64,000 nt of DNA from Muribaculaceae bacterium (GCA_017619935.1 JAFZRJ010000023.1:61747-125746), one strand, 5' to 3'. Counted from the stretch's first letter, positions 51,499 to 59,703 are shown. A program made the numbers and translations. Notes: generated by a model from the sequence alone, not told the origin.

Positions 51499-51608
51499 CT
51501 TTTTTATCCACAAGCAAAAAGTGGCGCAAAATGAATAGAAAAACCAACTTTTGTATACGATAATTGCCGTTTCGTTGAAATTGGGTGGCGTGATTAAAAT
51601 ATTCGATA

Positions 51609-51616
51609 TACCTTTG
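51609..51616 (+). promoter_or_regulatory. -7 element before the candidate small RNA
   Basis: TACCTTTG matches TAnnTTTG on the plus strand, 70 bp before a strong terminator with no open frame between. There is no good -33 box at 19-21 bp. Confidence 0.5.
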
Positions 51617-51619
51617 TGT

Positions 51620-51715
51620 GGTTTTAAAAAACCTGCCAAATTTAGAGTAATGGAAAAGTGGTGCTGTTGGCACAGCAATGAGATGTAGTGTCGTGATTAG
51701 CGCGACACTTTTTTT
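51620..51715 (+). ncRNA. Candidate structured small RNA, about 96 nt
   Basis: Between a -7 box (51609-51616) and a terminator (51687-51715) the plus strand has no credible coding frame but can fold into three stems: GGTTT/AAACC at 51620-51633, TGCTGT/ACAGCA at 51662-51677, and the terminator stem. It lies in the 361-bp gap between parC and the DUF4923 gene, both of which are on the minus strand, so a plus-strand transcript here would be a separate RNA. I do not recognise a known family. Its 3' part overlaps no gene. Confidence 0.5.
51687..51715 (+). terminator. Terminator of the candidate small RNA
   Basis: AGTGTCG (51687-51693) pairs with CGACACT (51703-51709), followed by a T-run (51709-51715) on the plus strand. 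No plus-strand gene ends here. Confidence 0.75.
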
Positions 51716-51730
51716 GCACCCACAAAAATA

Positions 51731-51752
51731 GCGAGGTGGCATGCCACCTCGC
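51731..51752 (-). terminator. Perfect 22-bp palindrome after the DUF4923 gene
   Basis: GCGAGGTGGCA and its exact complement form an 11-bp palindrome without a loop (51731-51752), 24 bp past the stop of the minus-strand lipoprotein gene and followed on that strand by a T-rich tract. Confidence 0.65.
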
Positions 51753-51776
51753 CTTTTGATTCAGGAGGAACCACCC

Positions 51777-52409
51777 TTAACGAGTGAGTTCAAATCCTAC
51801 GCGGGCGCCATCTTTGCTCTTGCACAACTGGCTCACGGCTTTCACTGCGGCCTCGTTACTCACCTTGCCGGCTTTCTGAAGCATGCTGGTCATCTGTCCG
51901 GCATCGAACATGAGACCCATACCGTTTGTCGTTTTGATGACATTACCCTTAATGGTTTGGGCTGCGGTTTTCAGCGCGATTTCACCGGTCTGCTGGTTGT
52001 AGGCATAGGTTCCATCGAATGGAATACCGTTCACCTTAGCAGCAAACTTGTTGCCCTCGAGGAACGAGAACATCGTGTTGTTGCTGTTGATACCGATGGC
52101 ATTGTAGTTAGAAGCCAACGACGATACCAGTGCCGAAGCGGCACCTGCGCCACCTGCCTTGTTCAGGGTCTGCTCACTGGTAAAGGCTGCACCGGGAGCG
52201 CTATAGTTCCAGTTGCCCAGCAGGCTGGACTGGTCAAATCCCATACCGCCCAGCAGAATGTTACCCAACACACTGCCCAGCACATTACCCAGCACGCCGC
52301 TCGTACTATTACTCGATGTGGTGGTGCCGTAACCTCCTAATCCGTTTGAAAAGCAGCTTGACAAGAGAAGTGTCATAGCCGCAAACATGGTCAAAATAGT
52401 TTTTTTCAT
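51777..52409 (-). CDS. DUF4923 family lipoprotein
   Basis: This 210-residue lipoprotein has a lipobox LLLSSC (cysteine 19), then a serine/glycine-rich segment with a repeated VLGNVLGSVLGN helix, and a domain with LLGNWNYSAPGAAFTSE and NKFAAKVNGIPFDGTYAYN that fits DUF4923. It is found only in Bacteroidales. The function is unknown; the GLGGY/VLGN repeats resemble membrane-associated low-complexity segments. It has its own promoter at 52447-52454 and terminator at 51731-51752, so it is monocistronic. Confidence 0.8.
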   Translation of the reverse strand: MKKTILTMFAAMTLLLSSCFSNGLGGYGTTTSSNSTSGVLGNVLGSVLGNILLGGMGFDQSSLLGNWNYSAPGAAFTSEQTLNKAGGAGAASALVSSLASNYNAIGINSNNTMFSFLEGNKFAAKVNGIPFDGTYAYNQQTGEIALKTAAQTIKGNVIKTTNGMGLMFDAGQMTSMLQKAGKVSNEAAVKAVSQLCKSKDGARVGFELTR

Positions 52410-52446
52410 TGTCTTATAGGTGTTAATAAGTGAATAAGTTCGGGAG

Positions 52447-52454
52447 CAAAGTTA
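52447..52454 (-). promoter_or_regulatory. Promoter -7 element of the DUF4923 gene
   Basis: On the minus strand TAACTTTG matches TAnnTTTG, 37 bp before the ATG at 52409. Confidence 0.5.
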
Positions 52455-52529
52455 CAAATAAACATTTAAAAAACGAACGATTTGCTCATTTTTTTCAACT
52501 AATTCCAGAAAATTGCCACTTCGAAGCAC

Positions 52530-53474
52530 TTATTTGCTACACTTTTTCGGGCGGCGCAACGAGTTGCGCTCCCAAAAGACGCCGTCGCTATAGCCCTGAA
52601 TCGAGGCGTCGCCCTCGGCCATTATGATGCGTTTGGCGGCCCAGAGGCAATAGTCTTCATTGAATTCGACACCGATGTAGTGCCTCTGCAACTTCTTCGC
52701 CACCACGGGAGCGGTTCCGCTGCCCATGAAAGGATCGAACACCACATCGCCGGGCTGCGACGAGGCCAGAATCAACTTGGCATACAATTTCTCGGGTTTC
52801 TGCGTGGGATGGTCGGTATTTTCGGGCATGGACCAGAATGGCACGCTGATGTCGTCCCAAAAGTTTGACGGGCACGTCAGCCTGAAGTTGCCCTCATCGC
52901 TCGCCTCCCAATCCTTGGGTTGGCCGTTGATGGTGTAGGGAGCCAGCACCCTGCGCTTCATTTTCACGGCCTCTACATTGAAATAATAGTCCTTGGGGTT
53001 CTTCACGCCGAACCACACGTCCTCCATGGCATTTTTCCAGTTCGACTTCGCGCCACGACCTTTCTCGCGTTGCCATGTGATGCGGTTCATAACGGTCAGG
53101 TGCTCAGCCATCACGCGCTGCAACGCCGACGAGCATTTCCAGTCACAGCACAGATACAGGCTGCCATCGGGTTTCAACTTGCGGCAAACCAAGCCAAACC
53201 ATGAACGCACATAGTCATCGTAGGCCTCCGATGAACGTGCCGCGAAAGTGCGACCATTGAAATTCTTGGTCAAATTGTAGGGAGGGTCAATGATGATCAG
53301 GTCGGCGACATCGTCGGGAATGGCATCTATCACATAGAGCAAATCGGCATGGATGAGCACGTCCTGAAACGGCGCCTTTTCACGCACCGTCGCAGGCGTC
53401 GCCACGTACTGCCGCAAACACTCCTTTTCGGCGTCGGTCACCGTTATAGTCCTGTTGTTCTTCGCTTTCTCCAT
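52530..53474 (-). CDS. Solitary DNA methyltransferase (N4/N6, DPPY type)
   Basis: This 314-residue protein has the catalytic motif DPPYN (residues 63-67, in LIIIDPPYNLTKNF) near the N-terminus and the SAM-binding motif VVFDPFMGSGTAPVVAKKL near the C-terminus, so motif IV precedes motif I (beta-class order). The methylated base is N4-cytosine or N6-adenine in DNA. The target site is not readable from the sequence. No restriction endonuclease, specificity gene or mobile gene is adjacent, so it looks like a solitary regulatory methylase. It has its own promoter and no obvious operon partners. Confidence 0.88.
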   Translation of the reverse strand: MEKAKNNRTITVTDAEKECLRQYVATPATVREKAPFQDVLIHADLLYVIDAIPDDVADLIIIDPPYNLTKNFNGRTFAARSSEAYDDYVRSWFGLVCRKLKPDGSLYLCCDWKCSSALQRVMAEHLTVMNRITWQREKGRGAKSNWKNAMEDVWFGVKNPKDYYFNVEAVKMKRRVLAPYTINGQPKDWEASDEGNFRLTCPSNFWDDISVPFWSMPENTDHPTQKPEKLYAKLILASSQPGDVVFDPFMGSGTAPVVAKKLQRHYIGVEFNEDYCLWAAKRIIMAEGDASIQGYSDGVFWERNSLRRPKKCSK

Positions 53475-53494
53475 CGGTTCAATTACCTTCAGCG

Positions 53495-53502
53495 CAAAAT
53501 TA
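53495..53502 (-). promoter_or_regulatory. Promoter -7 element of the methyltransferase gene
   Basis: On the minus strand TAATTTTG matches TAnnTTTG, 20 bp before the ATG at 53474. Confidence 0.5.
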
Positions 53503-53627
53503 ATAAAAATGTCGCTATTTCACATCCACTTGACAGGAAATTATTGTCTGCCATGGCAAAATTGATGGAACTGTGGCACGAAATTTGCATCATCGCTATG
53601 CGTCATCAATCACAACACATTTCTACT

Positions 53628-54065
53628 ATGTCTAAGAAAATTATCGACTTCAACGCTTATCGCGAATTCTTCAACGATTCCGACCTGTGGAACAAAATCA
53701 AGAAAGTGGCGAAGAAAGCCGGCATCAAGGTGGTCTATGCCGCACTGGTGCTCTATTACATGACCCGTGACCCCAACGTGCCCAAATCCGAAAAGCTGAA
53801 GATTTACGGTGCGCTGGGCTACTTCATTCTGCCCACCGACCTTATTCCCGACACCATCATCGCGCTAGGTTTCACCGACGACTTGGCTGCGCTGGCATGG
53901 GCGCTCTACTCGGTCAGTGCCAACATCACGCCGGAAATTGAGCGACAGGCCGAAAACAAACTGAGGGAATGGTTTGGCGATTTTGACAAAGCGGAAATCG
54001 CCGGACTGCTGCCTCAGCGCACCACCGAAGAAAAAGGGGAAGACGAAGCGTCAGCGGAACAGTAA
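53628..54065 (+). CDS. DUF1232 (YkvA-type) protein
   Basis: This 145-residue protein has a DUF1232 domain: IKVVYAALVLYYMTRDPNVP, then KIYGALGYFILPTDLIPDTI (the family core, including the conserved GYFILPTDLIPD) and FTDDLAALAWAL. It probably sits at the membrane through its hydrophobic helix (VVYAALVLYYM). The remaining C-terminal part is acidic and charged. I used the ATG at 53628; longer in-frame starts would overlap the divergent methyltransferase gene. Its last 15 bases overlap the convergent glycosyltransferase gene. The function is unknown. Confidence 0.85.
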   Translation: MSKKIIDFNAYREFFNDSDLWNKIKKVAKKAGIKVVYAALVLYYMTRDPNVPKSEKLKIYGALGYFILPTDLIPDTIIALGFTDDLAALAWALYSVSANITPEIERQAENKLREWFGDFDKAEIAGLLPQRTTEEKGEDEASAEQ

Positions 54066-55022
54066 GCGCGCCACACGAGCCGAGCCACGACGGCCGGCCA
54101 CGATGCGTCGGAACAGCCACTTCACAGTGGGAGCCACCACCCAACGCCATTGCAACGAGTTATCATAACTCTCCCTGAGCGAATTGAAAGCGCTGCGGCA
54201 CAAAGGCTTGGACAATTCGGGGTGGCCCTCGCGCTCGTATTGCGCTGCCAGCACAATGCGCCTGTAATCCAACAGGCGGAAGTAACGACGACGGTTCTTC
54301 AAGGAGGAGCAACGCACCTCGTTCTCCACCAAGTCTATCACGTGCTCCCACTGCCCGTGTCGGGTGTGAAATTCGGTCCCCGTGATAGAATTGCCGCCGC
54401 TATGATTGATGATAAGGGCAACGCGACCACCCATGAAAGCTATGCGTGGCCTAGCCAACAACAAGCGCATACCCAGTTCCCAGTCATTCCAGCCCGGCAG
54501 ATTGATATTCCACCAGTCGGTGGCTGCAAAGAATTCCCGCCTCACCGCATAGCGCAAGGTTGCCAACTGGGCGTGCAGAATCTGGATGGCGATAAAATCG
54601 TGCTTGAAGAATGGTGACTTCCGGGTCTTGCCGTCGGGCATCAGCACCACCGACTTGGCAGAAATCAAATCGACCTCGCCATGGCACGACTCCACTTTTT
54701 TCACATAACGAGCCACCAGGTCAGGGGTCATCTCATCGTCACTGTCAAAAAACAGCACCCACTCGCCCGTGGCTTGCCGGAACCCACAATTTCGGGCCGC
54801 ACCAGCAGTGTGGTGTGGTTCCTGCAGGACTTCAACCTTGAAATCATCGGCATCGTGGTCGGCCTTGAACTGCTGAAGGACGTTGAGCGAATCGTCGGAA
54901 CTGCAATTATCCACCAGAATAATCTGCAACGGACGATAGGTCTGCGCCACTATTGAGTCGAGTGTGCGCTTCACCACTTGCGCACGATTATATACGGGTA
55001 TGATTATTGAAACTTCCATCAT
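54051..55022 (-). CDS. GT2-family glycosyltransferase
   Basis: This 323-residue enzyme has a GT-A fold of family 2: VSIIIPVYNRAQVVKRTLDS at the start, the LVDNCSSDDSL nucleotide-binding segment, the FDSDDEMTPDL acidic (DXD-like) site and RNCGFRQATGEWVLF. It transfers a sugar to a cell-surface glycan or lipid; donor and acceptor are unknown. Two ATG codons at 55017-55022 are tandem; I used the upstream one. A further in-frame start upstream lies in the 38-bp repeat at 55035-55072 and is rejected. The sequence past its stop overlaps the DUF1232 gene end. Confidence 0.88.
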   Translation of the reverse strand: MMEVSIIIPVYNRAQVVKRTLDSIVAQTYRPLQIILVDNCSSDDSLNVLQQFKADHDADDFKVEVLQEPHHTAGAARNCGFRQATGEWVLFFDSDDEMTPDLVARYVKKVESCHGEVDLISAKSVVLMPDGKTRKSPFFKHDFIAIQILHAQLATLRYAVRREFFAATDWWNINLPGWNDWELGMRLLLARPRIAFMGGRVALIINHSGGNSITGTEFHTRHGQWEHVIDLVENEVRCSSLKNRRRYFRLLDYRRIVLAAQYEREGHPELSKPLCRSAFNSLRESYDNSLQWRWVVAPTVKWLFRRIVAGRRGSARVARLLFR

Positions 55023-55034
55023 AAAATGTGGCGT

Positions 55035-55072
55035 AAAATTACTGCTTTTTCCGCAACCGAGCAAAAAAATCA
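55035..55072. repeat. 38-bp direct repeat, left copy
   Basis: A 38-bp stretch (AAAATTACTGC...AAAAATCA) is identical at 57349-57386. The two copies flank the gene at 55252-57297. On the minus strand the copy carries a promoter-like arrangement, but the last base of the -7 box differs here from the right copy. Confidence 0.85.
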
Positions 55073-55174
55073 CACATTATCATGACTAACCGAAAAAATG
55101 AAGCACCCACTGATTGATAATAAGATGCAATAAACAAGATGGCAATACCCAACCAACAACTTGCACAACATTAT

Positions 55175-55208
55175 GGGGGCTGTGACTGGTGATGCAGTCA
55201 CAGCCCCC
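55175..55208 (-). terminator. Hairpin after the discoidin/dockerin-like protein gene
   Basis: GGGGGCTGTGACT (55175-55187) pairs perfectly with AGTCACAGCCCCC (55196-55208), an 8-nt loop, 44 bp after the stop of the minus-strand gene. No strong T-run follows. Confidence 0.6.
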
Positions 55209-55251
55209 AAAGGACTATACGTCAATTCTTATTATAGTAAGCGAATCGGGA

Positions 55252-57297
55252 CTAATCAAGGGTGAGGATGATGTTGATGATAGCGTTCATGTCTTCGACA
55301 TCCACCTTTCCATCTTCAATCAGGTCGGCATTGCCAGGATAGTCGTCCCGTGTCTTGAGATCCAGCATGATGTTGATGACAGCGTTCACGTCTTCGATGT
55401 CCACCTTGCCGTCGCCATTCACGTCGCCTTTATTGGTGGAAGACCCAGGATTCATTTCCAGCGAGCAGTCGAAGTAGGCTCCATCCTTGTTCTGCTGAAT
55501 ATATACGGCCACCACATTTTTGCCGCGGTGGAATGCCGATGCCGGAATGTTGTAACTTTCGTGGGTGTTGTTCCATGTGGATCCGTAGGGCGTTTCGCAC
55601 CAACCAGATTTCTTGATCACTTCTTGGCCATTGACATAGACCACCATGTTGTCGTCATGAACACAATTAAAAGTAAAGGTTGCATCGCTTGCTACTGCGG
55701 TGAGATTGACCGGGAATCGCATCCAGTAGCAGTTATACTCTCCATACCAGAAGGAATAATAATACAACGGGGTTCGAGGGCCATTGGTGTGACCCGGACT
55801 TGCGGTTGCCAAGGGGAGGTCCATCCAGTCGTCATCATTGAAATCTTCGGTGTTCCATCCTTCGGGAGCGCTTGGCCATTTTCCGCTTAATTTGCGGTAG
55901 TCATGTTTGGCCTTCACAAAATGCGGCACTCGTTGGCTGTTGTATATCAACCTGATTTCGCCCTCCTTAATACCGCATCGGGTGCAAACGCCATCACTGA
56001 ACCAGTGGTTACCGTCAGGTTCCCTCAATTCCGTCCTTTTCACATTGCAATCTTTACAGACATAGTAGCTTTTACCCTCAACCCCACAGGACGAACTCTC
56101 AAAGTCGCTGAGAGTCCATTGAGAATGGTTTTGTTCGTTAATCCATATTTCACTCAGCCTCACTTGATTATTAACGCCCTCGGTGCATGTAAACTTGAAA
56201 TAACGGAACTTGCGCGTGTCGTTCACAGGAATCACGATTTCGGCATAGTCGACGAGCAGCATGGGATAGTCCTTCTGCGTGTCGATCTCTGTCCAATTTT
56301 TGAAGTCGTTTGACCCTTCAAGTTTCCAACTTCTAAGCATGTATTCGTGCACATGATAGGAATCCACCGCATTGACAAGGCTATATTGCTTCACGGCCAC
56401 ATCCTGGCTGGCTTGCATCACCACATAACACTCGCCGGGATTAGAAACGTAGTAAGTGTAGGCATTATTGTCTAGTGCCATGCTTGCTTCATAGCCCGGT
56501 GCGCCCTGCCCGCCATATTCATAACTGTAGCCCACACCGTTAGCATCATAACGCGTCCATGTGGGATTGGGATTGGGGTCGGGGGTCGCGTTGTCGAGCA
56601 TGGGCACAACGATACTCATTGTGGCAGAAGTCATTTCCTTGCCAGGCTCTTGGTTTGTGGCTCTGGCAGTGTATTTCTGCTCCTTGTTAGTGCGGGCTAT
56701 ACTATATGGATTCTCAACCTCCACCTCATCGATATAAAGATGCACTTCGCCGGTTCCTTCGGCAGTAATGAGACAATATTCATTAAATGTCTCAAATTTA
56801 ATATCGGGAAAATCACTTTCTGTGGGTCCCTCCTCTACAAAAGCTTCAGAAACGGTGAAGTAGGAATCCTTACCCATTGTAGTATAAAAGCCATTACTGG
56901 TGTTGTAGCACAGGTAATTCTTAAGTGTTCCCGAATTAAACATCGCATAGATGTAGAAACTATTGTTATCTCGTGTTTCCACCAGGTCAATAGATGATTC
57001 GTAATAGTCACCGAGAAACTCGCCGGAATACAAATACTTCCCCGTTGCGCGGTTGTAGATTCTGTAGCCACTATTCGCGTCGCCAACAAAACACCAATAG
57101 TAGGAGTCATTATTCTGCGAAGAGGAACTTACTGCGATATCGGCATAGTCGCTCTGCGAGGCATAAATGAAACGCCCACCGGTTTTTAAGAAATAATAGT
57201 GAACGGGCTTAACCCCAGGGTGGGTAGTAGGCACAAAAGGCAGAGCCTGCGCCAGCATGGGCAGTAGCATCGCTACAACAAATACTAATCTATTCAT
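55252..57297 (-). CDS. Secreted discoidin-domain protein with dockerin-like tail
   Basis: This 681-residue protein has a signal peptide (about 1-19, MLAQA) and, in order: an N-terminal domain with ricin-like or beta-trefoil appearance (about 35-150), an F5/8 type C (discoidin)-like domain (about 260-400, SWKLEGSNDFKNWTEI and FRYFKFTCTEGVNNQ), a cysteine-rich segment (about 415-450, VCKDCNVKRTEL and VCTRCGIKEGE), a galactose-binding-like sandwich (about 470-620, DDNMVVYVNGQEVI) and two dockerin-like repeats (about 629-681, GDVNGDGKVDIEDVNAVIN). It most likely binds surface or host glycans. It lies inside a segment bounded by 38-bp direct repeats and is expressed from the promoter in the right copy. 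Confidence 0.8.
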   Translation of the reverse strand: MNRLVFVVAMLLPMLAQALPFVPTTHPGVKPVHYYFLKTGGRFIYASQSDYADIAVSSSSQNNDSYYWCFVGDANSGYRIYNRATGKYLYSGEFLGDYYESSIDLVETRDNNSFYIYAMFNSGTLKNYLCYNTSNGFYTTMGKDSYFTVSEAFVEEGPTESDFPDIKFETFNEYCLITAEGTGEVHLYIDEVEVENPYSIARTNKEQKYTARATNQEPGKEMTSATMSIVVPMLDNATPDPNPNPTWTRYDANGVGYSYEYGGQGAPGYEASMALDNNAYTYYVSNPGECYVVMQASQDVAVKQYSLVNAVDSYHVHEYMLRSWKLEGSNDFKNWTEIDTQKDYPMLLVDYAEIVIPVNDTRKFRYFKFTCTEGVNNQVRLSEIWINEQNHSQWTLSDFESSSCGVEGKSYYVCKDCNVKRTELREPDGNHWFSDGVCTRCGIKEGEIRLIYNSQRVPHFVKAKHDYRKLSGKWPSAPEGWNTEDFNDDDWMDLPLATASPGHTNGPRTPLYYYSFWYGEYNCYWMRFPVNLTAVASDATFTFNCVHDDNMVVYVNGQEVIKKSGWCETPYGSTWNNTHESYNIPASAFHRGKNVVAVYIQQNKDGAYFDCSLEMNPGSSTNKGDVNGDGKVDIEDVNAVINIMLDLKTRDDYPGNADLIEDGKVDVEDMNAIINIILTLD

Positions 57298-57347
57298 AAT
57301 ATAAATAATTAATATGATTTGTGTTTATCGGTGAATGTTAGTTTCTA

Positions 57348-57379
57348 CAAAATTACTGCTTTTTCCGCAACCGAGCAAA
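57348..57379 (-). promoter_or_regulatory. Promoter of the discoidin/dockerin-like gene, within the right repeat
   Basis: On the minus strand TTTG (57379-57376), a 20-bp spacer and TAATTTTG (57355-57348) are a full Bacteroidota promoter, 50 bp before the ATG at 57297. In the left repeat copy the -7 box reads TAATTTTA, one base off. Confidence 0.7.
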
Positions 57380-57386
57380 AAAATCA
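57349..57386. repeat. 38-bp direct repeat, right copy
   Basis: Identical in 38 bp to 55035-55072. The distance of 2314 bp equals the segment that holds the discoidin/dockerin-like gene, as expected if that segment was inserted or duplicated between two once-adjacent divergent glycosyltransferase genes. Confidence 0.85.
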
Positions 57387-57419
57387 TACTTGCGCCCACC
57401 TTTTGTCAAAATTTTGAAT

Positions 57420-57427
57420 TAACTTTG
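57420..57427 (+). promoter_or_regulatory. Promoter -7 element of the second glycosyltransferase gene
   Basis: TAACTTTG matches TAnnTTTG, 22 bp before the ATG at 57450. Confidence 0.5.
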
Positions 57428-57449
57428 CTGACTATCTTTTCAAAAACGC

Positions 57450-58568
57450 ATGATGAAGATTCTCTTCGCTGGTGACGCCAGCAATATGCACAACACACTC
57501 GCGCATGCCTTGCGTCGTATGGGACACACGGCGGTGGTGGCTTCCGACGGCTCGCGGTGGATGAACACGGGCAGCGACATTCGTTTGGTGCGACATCCCG
57601 GGAAATGGGGGGCCGTCCGATATGTTGCCGACTTGCTCAAAGCGTTGCCGCACATGAGGGGCTACGATGTGGTGGAACTGTCGGGGAGCATCTTTTTCTC
57701 ACTGCGGCCCGAGAAATTGAAACACATCTTTAATTATCTCAAGCGACATAACCGCCACGTCGTCTATTCGGCGCTGGCCACCGACCCCACCTACTACCAG
57801 GCGTGTCATGACGGCCACACCTATCGATATAGCGACTATATGCTGGGCGACCAGCCATCGCCCTATGTGGACAGCGACGAGTATCGCGCCCAACAGCAGG
57901 ACAACTGGCACATGCCGCTCATGCAGCAATACCACGACCACATCCTGACGCACGCCGACGGTGTGGTGGCGTGCCTGTGGGAGTACTATGCCGCTTATCG
58001 AAGCATCGGCTACAAGCCACTGGCCTACGCCGGCATCCCCATCGACCTCACCGAGTTGCCGTTCCGCCCACTGAGCCAAGAACCCGAAAAAGTACGGTTC
58101 TTCATCGGCATCCAGCCCGACCGCACGGTCATCAAGGGCACCGACCGCCTGCTGGAAGCCTTGAAGCGCGTGAGTGACCGCTACCCCACCCTGTGCGAGG
58201 TGGAAATTGTGGAGCGGTTGCCTTATGCTGAATACACCCAGCGAATGGGTAACGCCCATGTCATCGTTGACCAACTTTACAGTTACACTCCCGCCACCAA
58301 TGCACTGATAGGCATGGCGCAAGGTTTGGTGGCCGTCTCGGGTGCCGAGCCTGAATACTATGAGTTCATTGGGGAAGCCGACAATCGCCCCGTAGTAAAT
58401 GTCAATCCCATGATTGAAGGCGACATCGACGCACAATTGGCTTATATCATCACCCACAAAGACCAACTCCCCACATGGGCCGAACGCAGTCGGGCCTTTG
58501 TAGAAAAACATAACGCCGCGCCCGTTGTGGCACAGCGTTATTTAGATTTTTGGGAAAGTTTGGACTAA
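57450..58568 (+). CDS. Glycosyltransferase-like protein (GT-B type)
   Basis: This 372-residue protein has a GT-B-like arrangement: an N-terminal half with KILFAGDASNMHNTLAHAL, and a C-terminal half with KVRFFIGIQPDRTVIKGTDRLLEAL, YAEYTQRMGNAHVIVDQLYS and ALIGMAQGLVAVSG, which resembles the donor-binding half of group 1 enzymes. I cannot assign a family with certainty. It is divergent from the GT2-type gene at 54051-55022, which suggests a common cell-surface glycan pathway before the segment between them was inserted. The role in detail is unknown. Confidence 0.75.
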   Translation: MMKILFAGDASNMHNTLAHALRRMGHTAVVASDGSRWMNTGSDIRLVRHPGKWGAVRYVADLLKALPHMRGYDVVELSGSIFFSLRPEKLKHIFNYLKRHNRHVVYSALATDPTYYQACHDGHTYRYSDYMLGDQPSPYVDSDEYRAQQQDNWHMPLMQQYHDHILTHADGVVACLWEYYAAYRSIGYKPLAYAGIPIDLTELPFRPLSQEPEKVRFFIGIQPDRTVIKGTDRLLEALKRVSDRYPTLCEVEIVERLPYAEYTQRMGNAHVIVDQLYSYTPATNALIGMAQGLVAVSGAEPEYYEFIGEADNRPVVNVNPMIEGDIDAQLAYIITHKDQLPTWAERSRAFVEKHNAAPVVAQRYLDFWESLD

Positions 58569-58578
58569 ACCCGCGATA

Positions 58579-59664
58579 TTACATATTGCGAGCCACAGCC
58601 GCCTCTAGCCGTGTGGCATCCTCCACACGCTCTATAATGTCACCATTCTTTATAATAAACGTGGTGGGGACTCCCGACACTTGATAGGCTCCCACATTCA
58701 TCGAGTTGGCTCCATTGGGGTCATAGACCGTCACCCAAGGCAGATTCTGTGCAGCCTGACGCCATGCCACAGCATCGTCATCGAGACTGATTTGATAAAT
58801 GGCCAAGCCTTGCGCTTTGTACTTGTTATAAATGTCGTTCAGCAACTTGTTGAACATCGGTGAATAGTCGGCCTGATAGACCGTGAAGTTGAGCAGCACG
58901 AAGCGATTTTGCGTCGCAATCTCGCTCAACACATAATCCTTTCCGTTATAATCCTGCAACTTGATGTCGATCAACGAAGTTTCATCGGCGAAGATGGTAT
59001 CAGCCCCTTCACTATTAGCACGACGTCGTTGTTGTCCGGCAGTGAGCACACTCACCAAGTATTCGGTACGCCGGTCATTGGGGCGGAAAGAATAAAACGC
59101 GTTGGCCACAGCGCCTATGATGCGCAGGTCGTCATCGTCCAGCGGGTCATAGAGTGGCTTGCCGTCAAGATACTTATTAATGGCGTAATAGGCCACGATG
59201 CCAGCAGGGTCAACCACAATCTGCTCAGCCACCTTGCGCTTGAAAGCCTTGATTTGTTCCGGTGTGCCTTTGCCACCAGCCAACTTCATCGCTTCCTTAT
59301 CAATGTTCATCACCTGCACGGCGTGGTCGCTACCGGCCAGGGTGTAATCGGTGGAAAATGCCTTAAGCGAAGCATTGACCGTGATATGGTCGAGACTGTC
59401 GATGGGGAAACATATCACGTCGCCGTTCACGCGCAAGCGATAGATGTTGGGATCTTGAGGAGCAGGCTCACTCACGCTGAATTTGCCGTCACCTTTCACT
59501 TTTACCGTATCGACAATGAGCCATATGCCGTTGCTCGACTCCTCCAGCACCAGCACCGTAGTGTCGCCAGCACCGTCGATTTTTCCGTCAACCTTAAATT
59601 TTCCTTCACTGCACGAGGCCATGGCCATCGTAAGCAGCACCAAAGCATAGAGATATTTTTTCAT
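58579..59664 (-). CDS. TlpA/thioredoxin-like DUF4369 lipoprotein lacking the CXXC
   Basis: This 361-residue lipoprotein has a lipobox MASC (cysteine 18). Its N-terminal domain (KFKVDGKIDGAGDTTVLVLE) is of the DUF4369 kind, and its C-terminal domain is thioredoxin-like (about 230-355: FVLLNFTVYQADYSPMFNKL, LAIYQISLDDD and YQVSGVPTTFIIKNGDI with the conserved cis-proline). Where a redox enzyme has the CXXC (usually W-C-x-x-C), this protein has YQADYSP and no cysteine at all, so it cannot do disulfide chemistry. Such degenerate forms may bind other partners. It is convergent with the glycosyltransferase (10 bp). Confidence 0.82.
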   Translation of the reverse strand: MKKYLYALVLLTMAMASCSEGKFKVDGKIDGAGDTTVLVLEESSNGIWLIVDTVKVKGDGKFSVSEPAPQDPNIYRLRVNGDVICFPIDSLDHITVNASLKAFSTDYTLAGSDHAVQVMNIDKEAMKLAGGKGTPEQIKAFKRKVAEQIVVDPAGIVAYYAINKYLDGKPLYDPLDDDDLRIIGAVANAFYSFRPNDRRTEYLVSVLTAGQQRRRANSEGADTIFADETSLIDIKLQDYNGKDYVLSEIATQNRFVLLNFTVYQADYSPMFNKLLNDIYNKYKAQGLAIYQISLDDDAVAWRQAAQNLPWVTVYDPNGANSMNVGAYQVSGVPTTFIIKNGDIIERVEDATRLEAAVARNM

Positions 59665-59695
59665 CTTTTCAAATCTGCTTAATCATTTTCGGCTG

Positions 59696-59703
59696 CAAAA
59701 TTA
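59696..59703 (-). promoter_or_regulatory. Promoter -7 element of the TlpA-like gene
   Basis: On the minus strand TAATTTTG matches TAnnTTTG, 31 bp before the ATG at 59664. The -33 box is weak. Confidence 0.5.
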
